Assembly (NCBI RefSeq): GCF_051401765.1
Contig: NW_027480534.1
Coordinates: 1,054,001-1,118,000, forward strand
DNA from: Calliopsis andreniformis
Taxonomy: Eukaryota; Arthropoda; Insecta; Hymenoptera; Andrenidae
Reading direction: 5' to 3'
Length of the DNA: 64,000 nt
Program-made: the position numbers and the translations under genes
Notes under the pieces: model-generated
Database searches by the model: none
Seen by the model: the letters and a program-made list of their open reading frames with translations, nothing else
What the model was told of the DNA's origin: nothing
Shown here: in pieces, positions 40,334-53,870 of the stretch
How the letters are laid out: every line of letters begins with the position of its first letter
Position numbering within the stretch: position 1 is the stretch's first letter

Positions 40334-43300
40334 AGATTGAGGATTGGGTATTGAGGATTGAAGAATGAGGATTGAGGATTGAGGATTGAGGATTGAAGGT
40401 TGAAGATTGAGTATTGAGGATTGAAGATTGAGGATTGAGGGTTGAGGATCGAGGATTGAGGGTTGAGGATTGAGGATTGAAGATTGAGTATTGAGGATTG
40501 ACGATTGAAGATTGAGTATTGAGGATTGAAGGTTGAACATTGACGATTGAGGATTGAGGATTGAGGACTGAAGATTGAGGATTGGGGACTGAGCGTTGAG
40601 GGTTGAGTGATGAGAATTGCTGTTTGTGGATAGAGATTTGAGGATTGCAGATTGAGTATTGAGGATTGAAGGTTGAGGATTGAGGATTCAGGTTTGAGGA
40701 TTGAGGATGAGGGCCGAGGGCTGAGGATTGAGGCTTAATGACTGAGGACTGAGGGTTGAGGATTGAGAATTGAGGATTGAGGATTGAGGATTGAAGATTG
40801 AGGATTGGGAATTGAGGATTGTAGAATGAGGATTGAGGATTGAGGATTGAGGATTGAGGATTGAAGATTGAGTATTGAGGATTGAAGACTGACCATTGAG
40901 GATTGAGGATTGATGATTGAGGATTGAGGATTGAGGATTGAGGATTGAGTATTGAGGAATGAAGATTGAAGATTGACGATTGAGGATTGAGGATTGAGGA
41001 TTGAAGACTGAGGATTGGGGACCGAGCGTTGAGGGCTGAGTGATGAGAATTGATATTTGTGGATAGAGATTTGAGGATTGCAGATTGGGTATTGAGTATT
41101 GAAAACTGTGAATTGAGGATATTCTGTTGAGGACTAAGGATTGACAGCTGACTGTTGAGGACTCAGGGATGAAGATTGAGGTTACAGGATTGAGGATTCA
41201 GGATTGAGGTTTGAGGACTGAGGATTGAGGATTGAGGATTGAGGATTGAGGATGGAAGATTGAGGATTGGGTATTGAGGATTGAACATTGAGGATTGAGT
41301 ATTGAGGATTGAGGATTGAGGATTGAAGATTGAGGACTGAGTATTGAGGGCTGTGGATTGAGGACGAGGTCTGAGGGTTGAGTATTGATGTTTGAGGTCT
41401 GATGATTGAGGATTGAGGATTGAGGATCGGGGATTGAAGACTGAGTATTGAGGATTGAAGATTGAGTATTGAGGATTGAAGATTGAGGATTGAAGATTGA
41501 GGATTGAGGATTGAGGATTGAGGACAGAGGGCTGCGGGGTTGAGGGTTGAAGATTGAGGATTAAGGATTGAGGATTGGGGATTGAGGATCTAGGATTGGA
41601 GCTTGGTTATTGAGGATTGAAGGTTGAGGATTGAGGATTGAGGATTGAGAATTTAGAATTGAGGATGAGGACTGAGGGTTTAGGATTGAGGTTTGAGGGA
41701 CGAGGATTGTGGATTGAGGATTGAGGACTGCGGATTGACGATTGAGTATTGAATATTAAGGATTGATGACTGAGGATTGAGGATTGAGGATTGAGTATTG
41801 AAGACTGAGGATTGATGGTTGAGGATTGAGGATTGAGGATTGAGGATTGAGGATTGAGGGTTGAGGATTGAGGATTGAGGACTGAGGGCTGAGGATTGAG
41901 GATTGAGAATTGAGGATTGAGGGTTGAGGATTGAAGATTGAGGATTGTGTATTGATTAATGAAGAATGAGTGTTGAGGATTGAGGATTGAAGATTGAGGA
42001 TTGAGGATTGAATATTCAGTATAGGGGATCGAAGATTGAGAATTGAGGATTGAGGATTGAGGATTGGGGACAGAGTGTTGAGGGTTGAGTGATGAGAATT
42101 GATGTTTGTGGATAGAGATTTGAAGATTGCAGATTGAGTATTGAGTATTGAAAGGTGTGAACTGAGGATATTCTATTGAGGTCTGAGGATTGACAACTGA
42201 TTGTTGAGGAATCAGGTCTGACGATTGAGGATTCAGGTTTGAGGATTGACGATTGAGGATTGAAGATTGAGGATTGGGTATTGAGGATTGAAGAATGAGG
42301 ATTGAGGATTGAGGATTGAGGATTGAGGGTTGAAGATTGAGTATTGAGGATTGAAGATTGAGGATTGAGGATTGAGGATAGAGGATTGAGGGTTGAGGAT
42401 TGAGGATTGAGGATTGAGGATTGAGGATTGAGTATTGAAGATTGAGTATTGAGGATTGAAGGTTGAGGGTTGAGGGTTGAGGATTGAGGTCTGAGGATTG
42501 AGGATTGAAGATTGAGGATTGGGGATTGAGGATTGACGATTGAGGATTAAGTATTGAGGATTGAGAATTGAGGATTGAGGATTGAAGATTGAGTATTGAG
42601 GATTGAAGATTGAGGATGGAGGATTCAGCATTGAGGATTGAGGACTGAGGGGTGACGATTGGGTATTGAAGGTTGAGGATTGAGGATTAAGGATTGAGGA
42701 TTGATTATTGAGGATTGAAGATTGAGGATTAGGGACTGAGGATTGAAGATTGAGGATTGAGGACTGAGGATTGAGGATTGAAGATTGAGTATTGAGGATT
42801 GAAGATTGAGGATTGAGGATTGACGATTGAGGATTGAGCATTGATGCCTGAGGATTGAAGATTGAGGTTTGAGGATTGAGGGTTGTGGATTGAGGACGAG
42901 GACTGAGGGTTGAGTATTGATGTTTGAGGTCTGAGGACTGAGGATTGAGCATTGAGAATTGAGGACTGAGGATTGAGGATTGAAGATTGAGGATTCTGTA
43001 TTGAGGATTGAAGAATGAGGATTGAGGATTGAGAATTGAGGATTGAGGATAGAAGATTGAGTATTGAGGATTGAAGATTGAGGATTGGGGATTGAGGGTT
43101 GACGATTGAGGATTGAGTATTGAGGCTTGAGAATTGAGGATTGAGGATTGAAGATTGAGTATTGAGGATTGAAGATTGAGGATTGAGGATTGAGGTTTGA
43201 GGATTGAGGATTGAGGATTGAGGATTAAGGATTGAAGATTGAGGATTGAGGCTTGAGGATTGAGGATTGAGGATTGAAGATTGACTATTGAGAATTGAAG

Positions 43301-46300
43301 ATTGAGGATTGAGGATTGAGGATGAAAGAATTTAGGATTGAGGATTGAGGATTGAAGCTTGAGTATTGAGGATGGAGGATTGAGGATTGAGGATTGAGGA
43401 TTGAGGACTGAAGATTGAGGATTGGAGCTTCAGGATTGACGATTGAGGATTGAGGATTGTGGATTGAGAATTGAGGATTGCGGATTGAAGGTTGAGTATT
43501 GAGGATTGAAGATAGAGGATTGAGGATTGAGGATCGAAGATTGAGGACTGAGTGTTGAGGGTTGATTGATGAGAGTTGATGTGTGTGGATTGAGATTTGA
43601 AGATTGAAGATTTGGGATTGAGTGTTGAAAACTGTGAATTGACGATGTTCTATTGAGGATTGAGGATTGAGTCTTGACGGTTGAGGATTGAGGATTGAGG
43701 ATGCAGGATTGAAGAGAGAGGACTGTGTGTTGAGGATTGAGTGTTAAGAATTGATGTTTGAGGATTGAGATTTGACAATTGAATATTGTGGATTGTGTAT
43801 TGAACCATGAGAATTCAGGATATTCTATTGAGTATTGAGAATTCAGGATTGATGGTTGAGTATTGAGGATTTATGGTTGAGGGTTGTGTGTTGAATATTG
43901 AGAATTGAGGATTGAGGATTGAGGATTGAGGATTGAGGATTGAGGATAAGTGATTGAGTATTGATGACTGAGTGTTGAGGGTTGAGGATTGAGGACGAGG
44001 ACTGACGGTTGAGGATTGAGATTTGAGGATTGGGGATTGAGGATTGAGGTCTGAGGATTGAGGATTTTGGATTGAGCATTGAGGATTGAAGATTGAGGAC
44101 TGGGGATTGAGGGTTGAAGTTTGAGGATTAAGGATTGAGGATTGGGGATTGAGGATCTAGGATTGGAGATCGATTATTGAGGATTGAAGGTTGAGGATTG
44201 AGTATTGAGGATTGAGAATTGAGAATTGAGGATGTGGACTGAGGGTTGAGGATTGAGGTTTGAGGAACGAGGATTGAGGATTGAGGATTGAGGATTGAGT
44301 ATTGAGGATTGAAGATTGAGGATTGAGTATTGAGGATTGAAGGTTGAGGATTGAGGATTGAGGATTGAGGGTTGAAGATTGAGGATTGAGGATGAGGGCT
44401 GAGGGTTGAGGATTGAGGTTTGAGGTCTGATGATTGAGGATTGAGGATTGAGAATTGAGGATTGAGGATTGTGGATTGAAGATTGAGGATTGGGTATTGG
44501 GGATTGAACATTGAGGATTGTGTATTGAGGATTGATGATTGAGGATTGAGGATTGAGGATTAAGGATTGAGGATTGAGGATTGAGGATTGAGGATTGAGG
44601 ATTGAGGATTGAGGATTGAAGATTGAGGATTGGGTATTGAGGATTGAACATTGAGGATTGAGGATTGAGGATTGAGTATTGAGGATTGAGGATTCAAGAT
44701 TGAATATTGATGATTGAAGGTTAAGGATTGAGGATTGAGGGTTGTGGATTGACGACGAGGGCTGAGGTTTGAGTATTAATGTTTGCGGTCTGAGGGTTGA
44801 GGATTGAGGATTGAGGATTGAGGATTGAGGATTGATGATTGAGGATTGAGGATCGAGGATTGAAGATTGAGGATTGGGTATTGAGGAATGAACATTGAGG
44901 ATTGAGGATTGAGGATTGAGGATTGAGGATTGAATATTGAATATTGATGCTTGAAGATTGAGGATTGAGTATTGAGGGTTGTGGACTGAGGACGAGGACT
45001 GAGGTTTGAGTATTAATATTTGCGGTCTGAGGGTTGAGGATTGAGGATTGAGAATTGAGGATTGAGGATTGAGGATTGAAGATTGTGGATTGGGTATTGA
45101 GAATTGAAGAATGAGGATTGAGGATTGAGGATTGAGGATTGAGTATTGTGGATTGAAGATTGAGGATTGAGAATTGAGGATTGAAGATTGAGGATTGAAC
45201 ATTGAGGATTGAGGATTGAGGATTGAGTATTGAGGATTGAGGATTCAAGATTGAATATTGATGATTGAAGGTTAAGGATTGAGGATTGAGGGTTGTGGAT
45301 TGAGGACGAGGGCTGAGGTTTGAGTATTAATGTTTGCGGTCTGAGGGTTGAGGATTGAGGATTGAGGATTGAGGATTGAGGATTGATGATTGAGGATTGA
45401 GAATCGAGGATTGAAGATTGAGGATTGGGTATTGAGGAATGAACATTGAGGATTGAGGATTGAGGATTGAATATTGAATATTGATGCTTGAAGATTGAGG
45501 ATTGAGTATTGAGGGTTGTGGACTGAGGACGAGGACTGAGGTTTGAGTATTAATGTTTGCGGTCTGAGGGTTGAGGATTGAGGATTGAGAATTGAGGATT
45601 GAGGATTGAGGATTGAAGATTGTGGATTGGGTATTGAGAATTGAAGAATGAGGATTGAGGATTGAGGATTGAGGATTGAGTATTGTGGATTGAAGATTGA
45701 GGATTGAGAATTGAGGATTGAAGATTGAGGATTGAGCATTGAGGATTTTGGATTGAGCATTGAGGACAGAAGATTGAGGACTGGGGATTGAGGGTTGAAG
45801 ATTGAGGATTAAGGATTGAGGATTGGGGATTGAGGATCTAAGATTGGAGATTGGTTATTGAGGATTGAAGGTTGAGGATTGAGGATTGAGGACTGAGAAT
45901 TTAGAATTGAGGATGAGGACTGAGGGTTTAGGATTGAGGTTTGAGGAACGAGGATTGAGGATTGAGGATTGAGGACTGCGGATTCACGATTGAGTATTGA
46001 ATATTGACGATTGAGGATTGAGGATTGAGGATTGAAGATTGAGGATTGGGGACTGAGCGTTGAGGGTTGAGTGATGAGAATTGATGTTTGTGGATAGAGA
46101 TTTGAGGATTGCAGATTGAGTATTGAGTATTGAAAACTGTGAACTGTGGATATTCTGTTGGTGACTGAGGATCGACAACTGATTGTTGAGGACTCGGTGC
46201 TGAAGATTGAGGATTCAGGATTGAGGATTCTGGATTGAAGTTTGAGGACTGAGGATTGAGGATTGAGGATGGAGGGTTGAGGATTGAGGATGGAAGATTG

Positions 46301-46433
46301 AGGATTGAGGATTGAGGATTGAGGATTGAGGATTGAGGATTGAAGATTGAGGATTGGGTATTGAGGATTGAAGAATGAGGATTGAGGATTGAGGATTGAG
46401 GATTGAGGGTTGAAGATTGAGTATTGAGGATTG
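40310..46433. repeat. Long duplicated segment S4, a copy of 28.70-34.85 kb
   Basis: The offset is 11,608 bp for most of the length and 11,587 bp after a 21-bp loss (three heptamers) near 45,465. Private variants of the source are shared, such as gggctgcgggg near 41,532 and gaggaatgaag near 40,955, so this copy came from the 28-35 kb lineage and not from the 7-15 kb one. Confidence 0.88.
43322..44179. repeat. Diverged landmark block, copy 6 of 9
   Basis: GAATTC at 43,811 and 43,839. Type I, as expected for a copy of block 3 within S4. Private gataagtgattgag near 43,946. Confidence 0.9.
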
Positions 46434-46680
46434 AAGATTGAGGATTGAGGGTTGAGGATCGAGGATTGAGGGTTGAGGATTGAGGATTGAAGATTGAGTA
46501 TTGAGGATTGACGATTGAAGATTGAGTATTGAGGATTGAAGGTTGAACATTGACGATTGAGGATTGAGGATTGAGGACTGAAGATTGAGGATTGGGGACT
46601 GAGCGTTGAGGGTTGAGTGATGAGAATTGCTGTTTGTGGATAGAGATTTGAGGATTGCAGATTGAGTATTGAGGATTGAA
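46434..46680. repeat. Short link like 40.42-40.67 kb
   Basis: Matches about 40,424-40,670 at an offset of 6,010 bp. It connects the end of S4 to the second S3 copy and has only heptamer variants. Confidence 0.75.
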
Positions 46681-49600
46681 GGTTGAGGATTGAGGATTCA
46701 GGTTTGAGGATTGAGGATGAGGGCCGAGGGCTGAGGATTGAGGCTTAATGACTGAGGACTGAGGGTTGAGGATTGAGAATTGAGGATTGAGGATTGAGGA
46801 TTGAAGATTGAGGATTGGGAATTGAGGATTGTAGAATGAGGATTGAGGATTGAGGATTGAGGATTGAGGATTGAAGATTGAGTATTGAGGATTGAAGACT
46901 GACCATTGAGGATTGAGGATTGATGATTGAGGATTGAGGATTGAGGATTGAAGATTGAGTATTGAGGATTGAAGATTGAAGATTGACGATTGAGGATTGA
47001 CGATTGAAGACTGAGGATTGGGGACCGAGCGTTGAGGGCTGAGTGATGAGAATTGATATTTGTGGATAGAGATTTGAGGATTGCAGATTGGGTATTGAGT
47101 ATTGAAAACTGTGAATTGAGGATATTCTGTTGAGGACTAAGGATTGACAGCTGACTGTTGAGGACTCAGGGATGAAGATTGAGGTTACAGGATTGAGGAT
47201 TCAGGATTGAGGTTTGAGGACTGAGGATTGAGGATTGAGGATTGAGGATTGAGGATGGAAGATTGAGGATTGGGTATTGAGGATTGAACATTGAGGATTG
47301 AGTATTGAGGATTGAGGATTGAGGATTGAGGATTGAGGATTGAGTATTGAGGGCTGTGGATTGAGGACGAGGACTGAGGGTTGAGTATTGATGTTTGAGG
47401 TCTGATGATTGAGGATTGAGGATTGAGGATCGGGGATTGAAGACTGAGTATTGAGGATTGAAGATTGAGTATTGAGGATTGAAGATTGAGGATTGAAGAT
47501 TGAGGATTGAGGATTGAGGATTGAGGACAGAGGGCTGAGGGTTGAGGGTTGAAGATTGAGGATTAAGGATTGAGGATTGGGGATTGAGGATCTAGGATTG
47601 GAGCTTGGTTATTGAGGATTGAAGGTTGAGGATTGAGGATTGAGGATTGAGAATTTAGAATTGAGGATGAGGACTGAGGGTTTAGGATTGAGGTTTGAGG
47701 GACGAGGATTGTGGATTGAGGATTGAGGACTGCGGATTGACGATTGAGTATTGAATATTAAGGATTGATGACTGAGGATTGAGGATTGAGGATTGAGTAT
47801 TGAAGACTGAGGATTGATGGTTGAGGATTGAGGATTGAGGATTGAGGATTGAGGATTGAGGGTTGAGGATTGAGGATTGAGGACTGAGGGCTGAGGATTG
47901 AGGATTGAGAATTGAGGATTGAGGGTTGAGGATTGAAGATTGAGGATTGTGTATTGATTAATGAAGAATGAGTGTTGAGGATTGAGGATTGAAGATTGAG
48001 GATTGAGGATTGAATATTCAGTATAGGGGATCGAAGATTGAGAATTGAGGATTGAGGATTGAGGATTGGGGACAGAGTGTTGAGGGTTGAGTGATGAGAA
48101 TTGATGTTTGTGGATAGAGATTTGAAGATTGCAGATTGAGTATTGAGTATTGAAAGGTGTGAACTGAGGATATTCTATTGAGGTCTGAGGATTGACAACT
48201 GATTGTTGAGGAATCGGGTCTGACGATTGAGGATTCAGGTTTGAGGATTGACGATTGAGGATTGAAGATTGAGGATTGGGTATTGAGGATTGAAGAATGA
48301 GGATTGAGGATTGAGGATTGAGGATTGAGGGTTGAAGATTGAGTATTGAGGATTGAAGATTGAGGATTGAGGATTGAGGATAGAGGATTGAGGGTTGAAG
48401 ATTGAGGATTGAGGATTGAGGATTGAGGATTGAGTATTGAAGATTGAGTATTGAGGATTGAAGGTTGAGGGTTGAGGATTGAGGTCTGAGGATTGAGGAT
48501 TGATGATTGAGGATTGGGGATTGAGGATTGACGATTGAGGATTAAGTATTGAGGATTGAGAATTGAGGATTGAGGATTGAAGATTGAGTATTGAGGATTG
48601 AAGATTGAGGATGGAGGATTCAGCATTGAGGATTGAGGACTGAGGGGTGACGATTGGGCATTGAAGGTTGAGGATTGAGGATTGAGGATTGAGGATAGAT
48701 TATTGAGGATTGAAGATTGAGGATTAGGGACTGAGGATTGAAGATTGAGGATTGAGGACTGAGGATTGAGGATTGAAGATTGAGTATTGAGGATTGAAGA
48801 TTGAGGATTGAGGATTGACGATTGAGGATTGAGCATTGATGCCTGAGGATTGAAGATTGAGGTTTGAGGATTGAGGGTTGTGGATTGAGGACGAAGACTG
48901 AGGGTTGAGTATTGATGTTTGAGGTCTGAGGACTGAGGATTGAGCATTGAGAATTGAGGACTGAGGATTGAGGATTGAAGATTGAGGATTCTGTATTGAG
49001 GATTGAAGAATGAGGATTGAGGATTGAGAATTGAGGATTGAGGATAGAAGATTGAGTATTGAGGATTGAAGATTGAGGATTGGGGATTGAGGATTGACGA
49101 TTGAGGATTGAGTATTGAGGATTGAGAATTGAGGATTGAGGATTGAAGATTGAGTATTGAGGATTGAAGATTGAGGATTGAGGATTGAGGTTTGAGGATT
49201 GAGGATTGAGGATTGAGGATTAAGGATTGAAGATTGAGGATTGAGGCTTGAGGATTGAGGATTGAGGATTGAAGATTGACTATTGAGGATTGAAGATTGA
49301 GGATTGAGGATTGAGGATGAAAGAATTTAGGATTGAGGATTGAGGATTGAAGCTTGAGTATTGAGGATGGAGGATTGAGGATTGAGGATTGAGGATTGAG
49401 GACTGAAGATTGAGGATTTGAGCTTCAGGATTGACGATTGAGGATTGAGGATTGTGGATTGAGAATTGAGGATTGCGGATTGAAGGTTGAGTATTGAGGA
49501 TTGAAGATAGAGGATTGAGGATTGAGGATCGAAGATTGAGGACTGAGTGTTGAGGGTTGATTGATGAGAGTTGATGTGTGTGGATTGAGATTTGAAGATT

Positions 49601-50293
49601 GAAGATTTGGGATTGAGTGTTGAAAACTGTGAATTGACGATGTTCTATTGAGGATTGAGGATTGAGTCTTGACGGTTGAGGATTGAGGATTGAGGATGCA
49701 GGATTGAAGAGAGAGGACTGAGTGTTGAGGATTGAGTGTTAAGAATTGATGTTTGAGGATTGAGATTTGACTATTGAATATTGTGGATTGTGTATTGAAC
49801 CATGAGAATTCAGGATATTCTATTGAGTATTGAGAATTCAGGATTGATGGTTGAGTATTGAGGATTTATGGTTGAGGGTTGTGTGTTGAATATTGAGAAT
49901 TGAGGATTGAGGATTGAGGATTGAGGATTGAGGATTGAGGATAGGTGATTGAGTATTGATGACTGAGTGTTGAGGGTTGAGGATTGAGGACGAGGACTGA
50001 CGGTTGAGGATTGAGATTTGAGGATTGGGGATTGAGGATTGAGGTCTGAGGATTGAGGATTTTGGATTGAGCATTGAGGATTGAAGATTGAGGACTGGGG
50101 ATTGAGGGTTGAAGTTTGAGGATTAAGGATTGAGGATTGGGGATTGAGGATCTAGGATTGGAGATCGATTATTGAGGATTGAAGGTTGAGGATTGAGTAT
50201 TGAGGATTGAGAATTGAGAATTGAGGATGTGGACTGAGGGTTGAGGATTGAGGTTTGAGGAACGAGGATTGAGGATTGAGGATTGAGGATTGA
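46681..50293. repeat. Long duplicated segment S3, right copy
   Basis: Partner of 36,728-40,333. It parts from it at 50,293, where it reads gagtattgaggattgaag and the left copy reads gaagattgaggattggg. Its last kilobase also forms the first unit of the 1,943-bp tandem pair. Confidence 0.88.
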
Positions 50294-51137
50294 GTATTGA
50301 GGATTGAAGATTGAGGATTGAGAATTGAGGATTGAAGGTTGAGGATTGAGGATTGAGGATTGAGGGTTGAAGATTGAGGATTGAGGATGAGGGCTGAGGG
50401 TTGAGGATTGAGGTTTGAGGTCTGATGATTGAGGATTGAGGATTGAGAATTGAGGATTGAGGATTGTGGATTGAAGATTGAGGATTGGGTATTGGGGATT
50501 GAACATTGAGGATTGTGTATTGAGGATTGATGATTGAGGATTGAGGATTGAGGATGAAGGATTGAGGATTGAGGATTGAGGATTGAGGATTGAGGATTGA
50601 GGATTGAGGATTGAAGATTGAGGATTAGGTATTGAGGATTGAACATTGAGGATTGAGGATTGAGGATTGAGTATTGAGGATTGAGGATTCAAGATTGAAT
50701 ATTGATGATTGAAGGTTAAGGATTGAGGATTGAGGGTTGTGGATTGAGGACGAGGGCTGAGGTTTGAGTATTAATGTTTGCGGTCTGAGGGTTGAGGATT
50801 GAGGATTGAGAATTGAGGATTGAGGACTGAGGATTGAAGATTGTGGATTGGGTATTGAGGATTGAAGAATGAGGATTGAGTATTGAGGATTGAGGATTGA
50901 GTATTGAAGATTGAATATTGAGGATTGAAGATTGAGGATTGAGGATTGAGGATCGAGGATTGAGGGTTGAGGATTGAGGATTGAAGATTGAGTATTGAGG
51001 ATTGAATATTGAATATTGAGGATTGAGGATTGAGGATTGAGGATTGAGAATTGAGGATTGAAGATTGAGGATTGGGGACTGAGGATTGAAGATTGAGTAT
51101 TGAGGATTGAAGATTGAAGACTGACGATTGAGGATTG
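49195..51137. repeat. 1,943-bp tandem pair, first unit
   Basis: Landmarks recur 1,943 bp downstream: taaggattgaag at 49,221 and 51,164, and gaattc at 49,806 and 51,749. Four 6-bp units and one 8-bp unit by eye match a length of 4 modulo 7. Confidence 0.88.
49317..50174. repeat. Diverged landmark block, copy 7 of 9
   Basis: GAATTC at 49,806 and 49,834. Type II, consistent with being the S3 partner of copy 5. Private gatttgagcttcagg near 49,417. Confidence 0.9.
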
Positions 51138-53092
51138 AGGATTGAGGATTGAGGATTGAGGATTAAGGATTGAAGATTGAGGATTGAGGCTTGAGGATTG
51201 AGGATTGAGGATTGAAGATTGACTATTGAGGATTGAAGATTGAGGATTGAGGATTGAGGATGAAAGAATTTAGGATTGAGGATTGAGGATTGAAGCTTGA
51301 GTATTGAGGATGGAGGATTGAGGATTGAGGATTGAGGATTGAGGACTGAAGATTGAGGATTGGAGCTTCAGGATTGACGATTGAGGATTGAGGATTGTGG
51401 ATTGAGAATTGAGGATTGCGGATTGAAGGTTGAGTATTGAGGATTGAAGATAGAGGATTGAGGATTGAGGATCGAAGATTGAGGACTGAGTGTTGAGGGT
51501 TGATTGATGAGAGTTGATGTGTGTGGATTGAGATTTGAAGATTGAAGATTTGGGATTGAGTGTTGAAAACTGTGAATTGACGATGTTCTATTGAGGATTG
51601 AGGATTGAGTCTTGACGGTTGAGGATTGAGGATTGAGGATGCAGGATTGAAGAGAGAGGACTGAGTGTTGAGGATTGAGTGTTAAGAATTGATGTTTGAG
51701 GATTGAGATTTGACTATTGAATATTGTGGATTGTGTATTGAACCATGAGAATTCAGGATATTCTATTGAGTATTGAGAATTCAGGATTGATGGTTGAGTA
51801 TTGAGGATTTATGGTTGAGGGTTGTGTGTTGAATATTGAGAATTGAGGATTGAGGATTGAGGATTGAGGATTGAGGATTGAGGATAGGTGATTGAGTATT
51901 GATGACTGAGTGTTGAGGGTTGAGGATTGAGGACGAGGACTGACGGTTGAGGATTGAGATTTGAGGATTGGGGATTGAGGATTGAGGTCTGGGGATTGAG
52001 GATTTTGGATTGAGCATTGAGGATTGAAGATTGAGGACTGGGGATTGAGGGTTGAAGTTTGAGGATTAAGGATTGAGGATTGGGGATTGAGGATCTAGGA
52101 TTGGAGATCGATTATTGAGGATTGAAGGTTGAGGATTGAGTATTGAGGATTGAGAATTGAGAATTGAGGATGTGGACTGAGGGTTGAGGATTGAGGTTTG
52201 AGGAACGAGGATTGAGGATTGAGGATTGAGGATTGAGTATTGAGGATTGAAGATTGAGGATTGAGAATTGAGGATTGAAGGTTGAGGATTGAGGATTGAG
52301 GATTGAGGGTTGAAGATTGAGGATTGAGGATGAGGGCTGAGGGTTGAGGATTGAGGTTTGAGGTCTGATGATTGAGGATTGAGGATTGAGAATTGAGGAT
52401 TGAGGATTGTGGATTGAAGATTGAGGATTGGGTATTGGGGATTGAACATTGAGGATTGTGTATTGAGGATTGATGATTGAGGATTGAGGATTGAGGATTA
52501 AGGATTGAGGATTGAGGATTGAGGATTGAGGATTGAGGATTGAGGATTGAGGATTGAAGATTGAGGATTGGGTATTGAGGATTGAACATTGAGGATTGAG
52601 GATTGAGGATTGAGTATTGAGGATTGAGGATTCAAGATTGAATATTGATGATTGAAGGTTAAGGATTGAGGATTGAGGGTTGTGGATTGAGGACGAGGGC
52701 TGAGGTTTGAGTATTAATGTTTGCGGTCTGAGGGTTGAGGATTGAGGATTGAGAATTGAGGATTGAGGACTGAGGATTGAAGATTGTGGATTGGGTATTG
52801 AGGATTGAAGAATGAGGATTGAGTATTGAGGATTGAGGATTGAGTATTGAAGATTGAATATTGAGGATTGAAGATTGAGGATTGAGGATTGAGGATCGAG
52901 GATTGAGGGTTGAGGATTGAGGATTGAAGATTGAGTATTGAGGATTGAATATTGAATATTGAGGATTGAGGATTGAGGATTGAGGATTGAGAATTGAGGA
53001 TTGAAGATTGAGGATTGGGGACTGAGGATTGAAGATTGAGTATTGAGGATTGAAGATTGAAGACTGACGATTGAGGATTGAGGATTGAGGAT
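51138..53092. repeat. 1,943-bp tandem pair, second unit
   Basis: Partner of 49,195-51,137; similarity ends near 53,092 at gacgattaagg. Together with the next 0.7 kb it was copied to 58.9-61.5 kb. Confidence 0.88.
51260..52117. repeat. Diverged landmark block, copy 8 of 9
   Basis: GAATTC at 51,749 and 51,777. Type II. Private ggtctggggattg near 51,987. It is the tandem partner of copy 7. Confidence 0.9.
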
Positions 53093-53870
53093 TGACGATT
53101 AAGGATTGGGGACTGAGCGTTGAGGGTTGAGTGATGAGAATTAATTGATGTTTGTGGATAGAGATTTGAGGATTGCAGATTGAGTATTGAGGATTGAAGG
53201 TTGAGGACTGAGGATTGAGGATTGAGCATTGAGGATGAGGGCTGAGGGCTGAGGATTGAGGTTTAAGGACTGAGGACTGAGGGTTGAGGATTGAGAATTG
53301 AGGATTGAGGATTGAGGATTGAAGATTGAGGATTGTGTATTGAGGATTGAAGAATGAGGATTGAGGATTGAGGATTGAGGATTGAGGATTGAAGATTGAG
53401 TATTGAGGATTGAAGACTGAAGATTGAGGATTGAGGACTGATGATTGAGGATTGAGGATTGAGGATTGAAGATTGAGTATTGAGGATTGAAGATTCAAGA
53501 TTGACGATTGAGGATTGGGGATTGAGGATTGAAGATTGAGGATTGGGGACTGAGCGTTGAGGGTTGAGTGATGAGAATTGATGTTTGTGGATAGAGATTT
53601 GAGGATTGCAGATTGAGTATTGCGTATTGAAAACTGTGAATTGAGGATATTCTGCTGGTGACTGAGGATTGACAACTGACTGTTGAGGACTCAGGGCTGA
53701 AGATTGAGGATTCAGGATTGAGGATTAAGGATTGAGGATTGAGGGTTGAGGATTGAGGATTGATGATTGAGGATTGAGGATTGAGGATTGAAGATTGAGG
53801 ATTGGGTATTGAGGATTGAACATTGAGGATTGAGGATTGAGGATTGAGGATTGAGGATTGAGGATTGAGG
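53093..53870. repeat. Block carrying a 4-bp insertion marker
   Basis: A member of the gtttgtggatagag landmark family near 53,150 has four extra bases (gagaattaattgatg in place of gagaattgatg). The stretch up to about 53,777 matches about 60.78-61.46 kb at an offset of 7,686 bp. A long perfect heptamer run of about nine units ends near 53,880. Confidence 0.8.
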
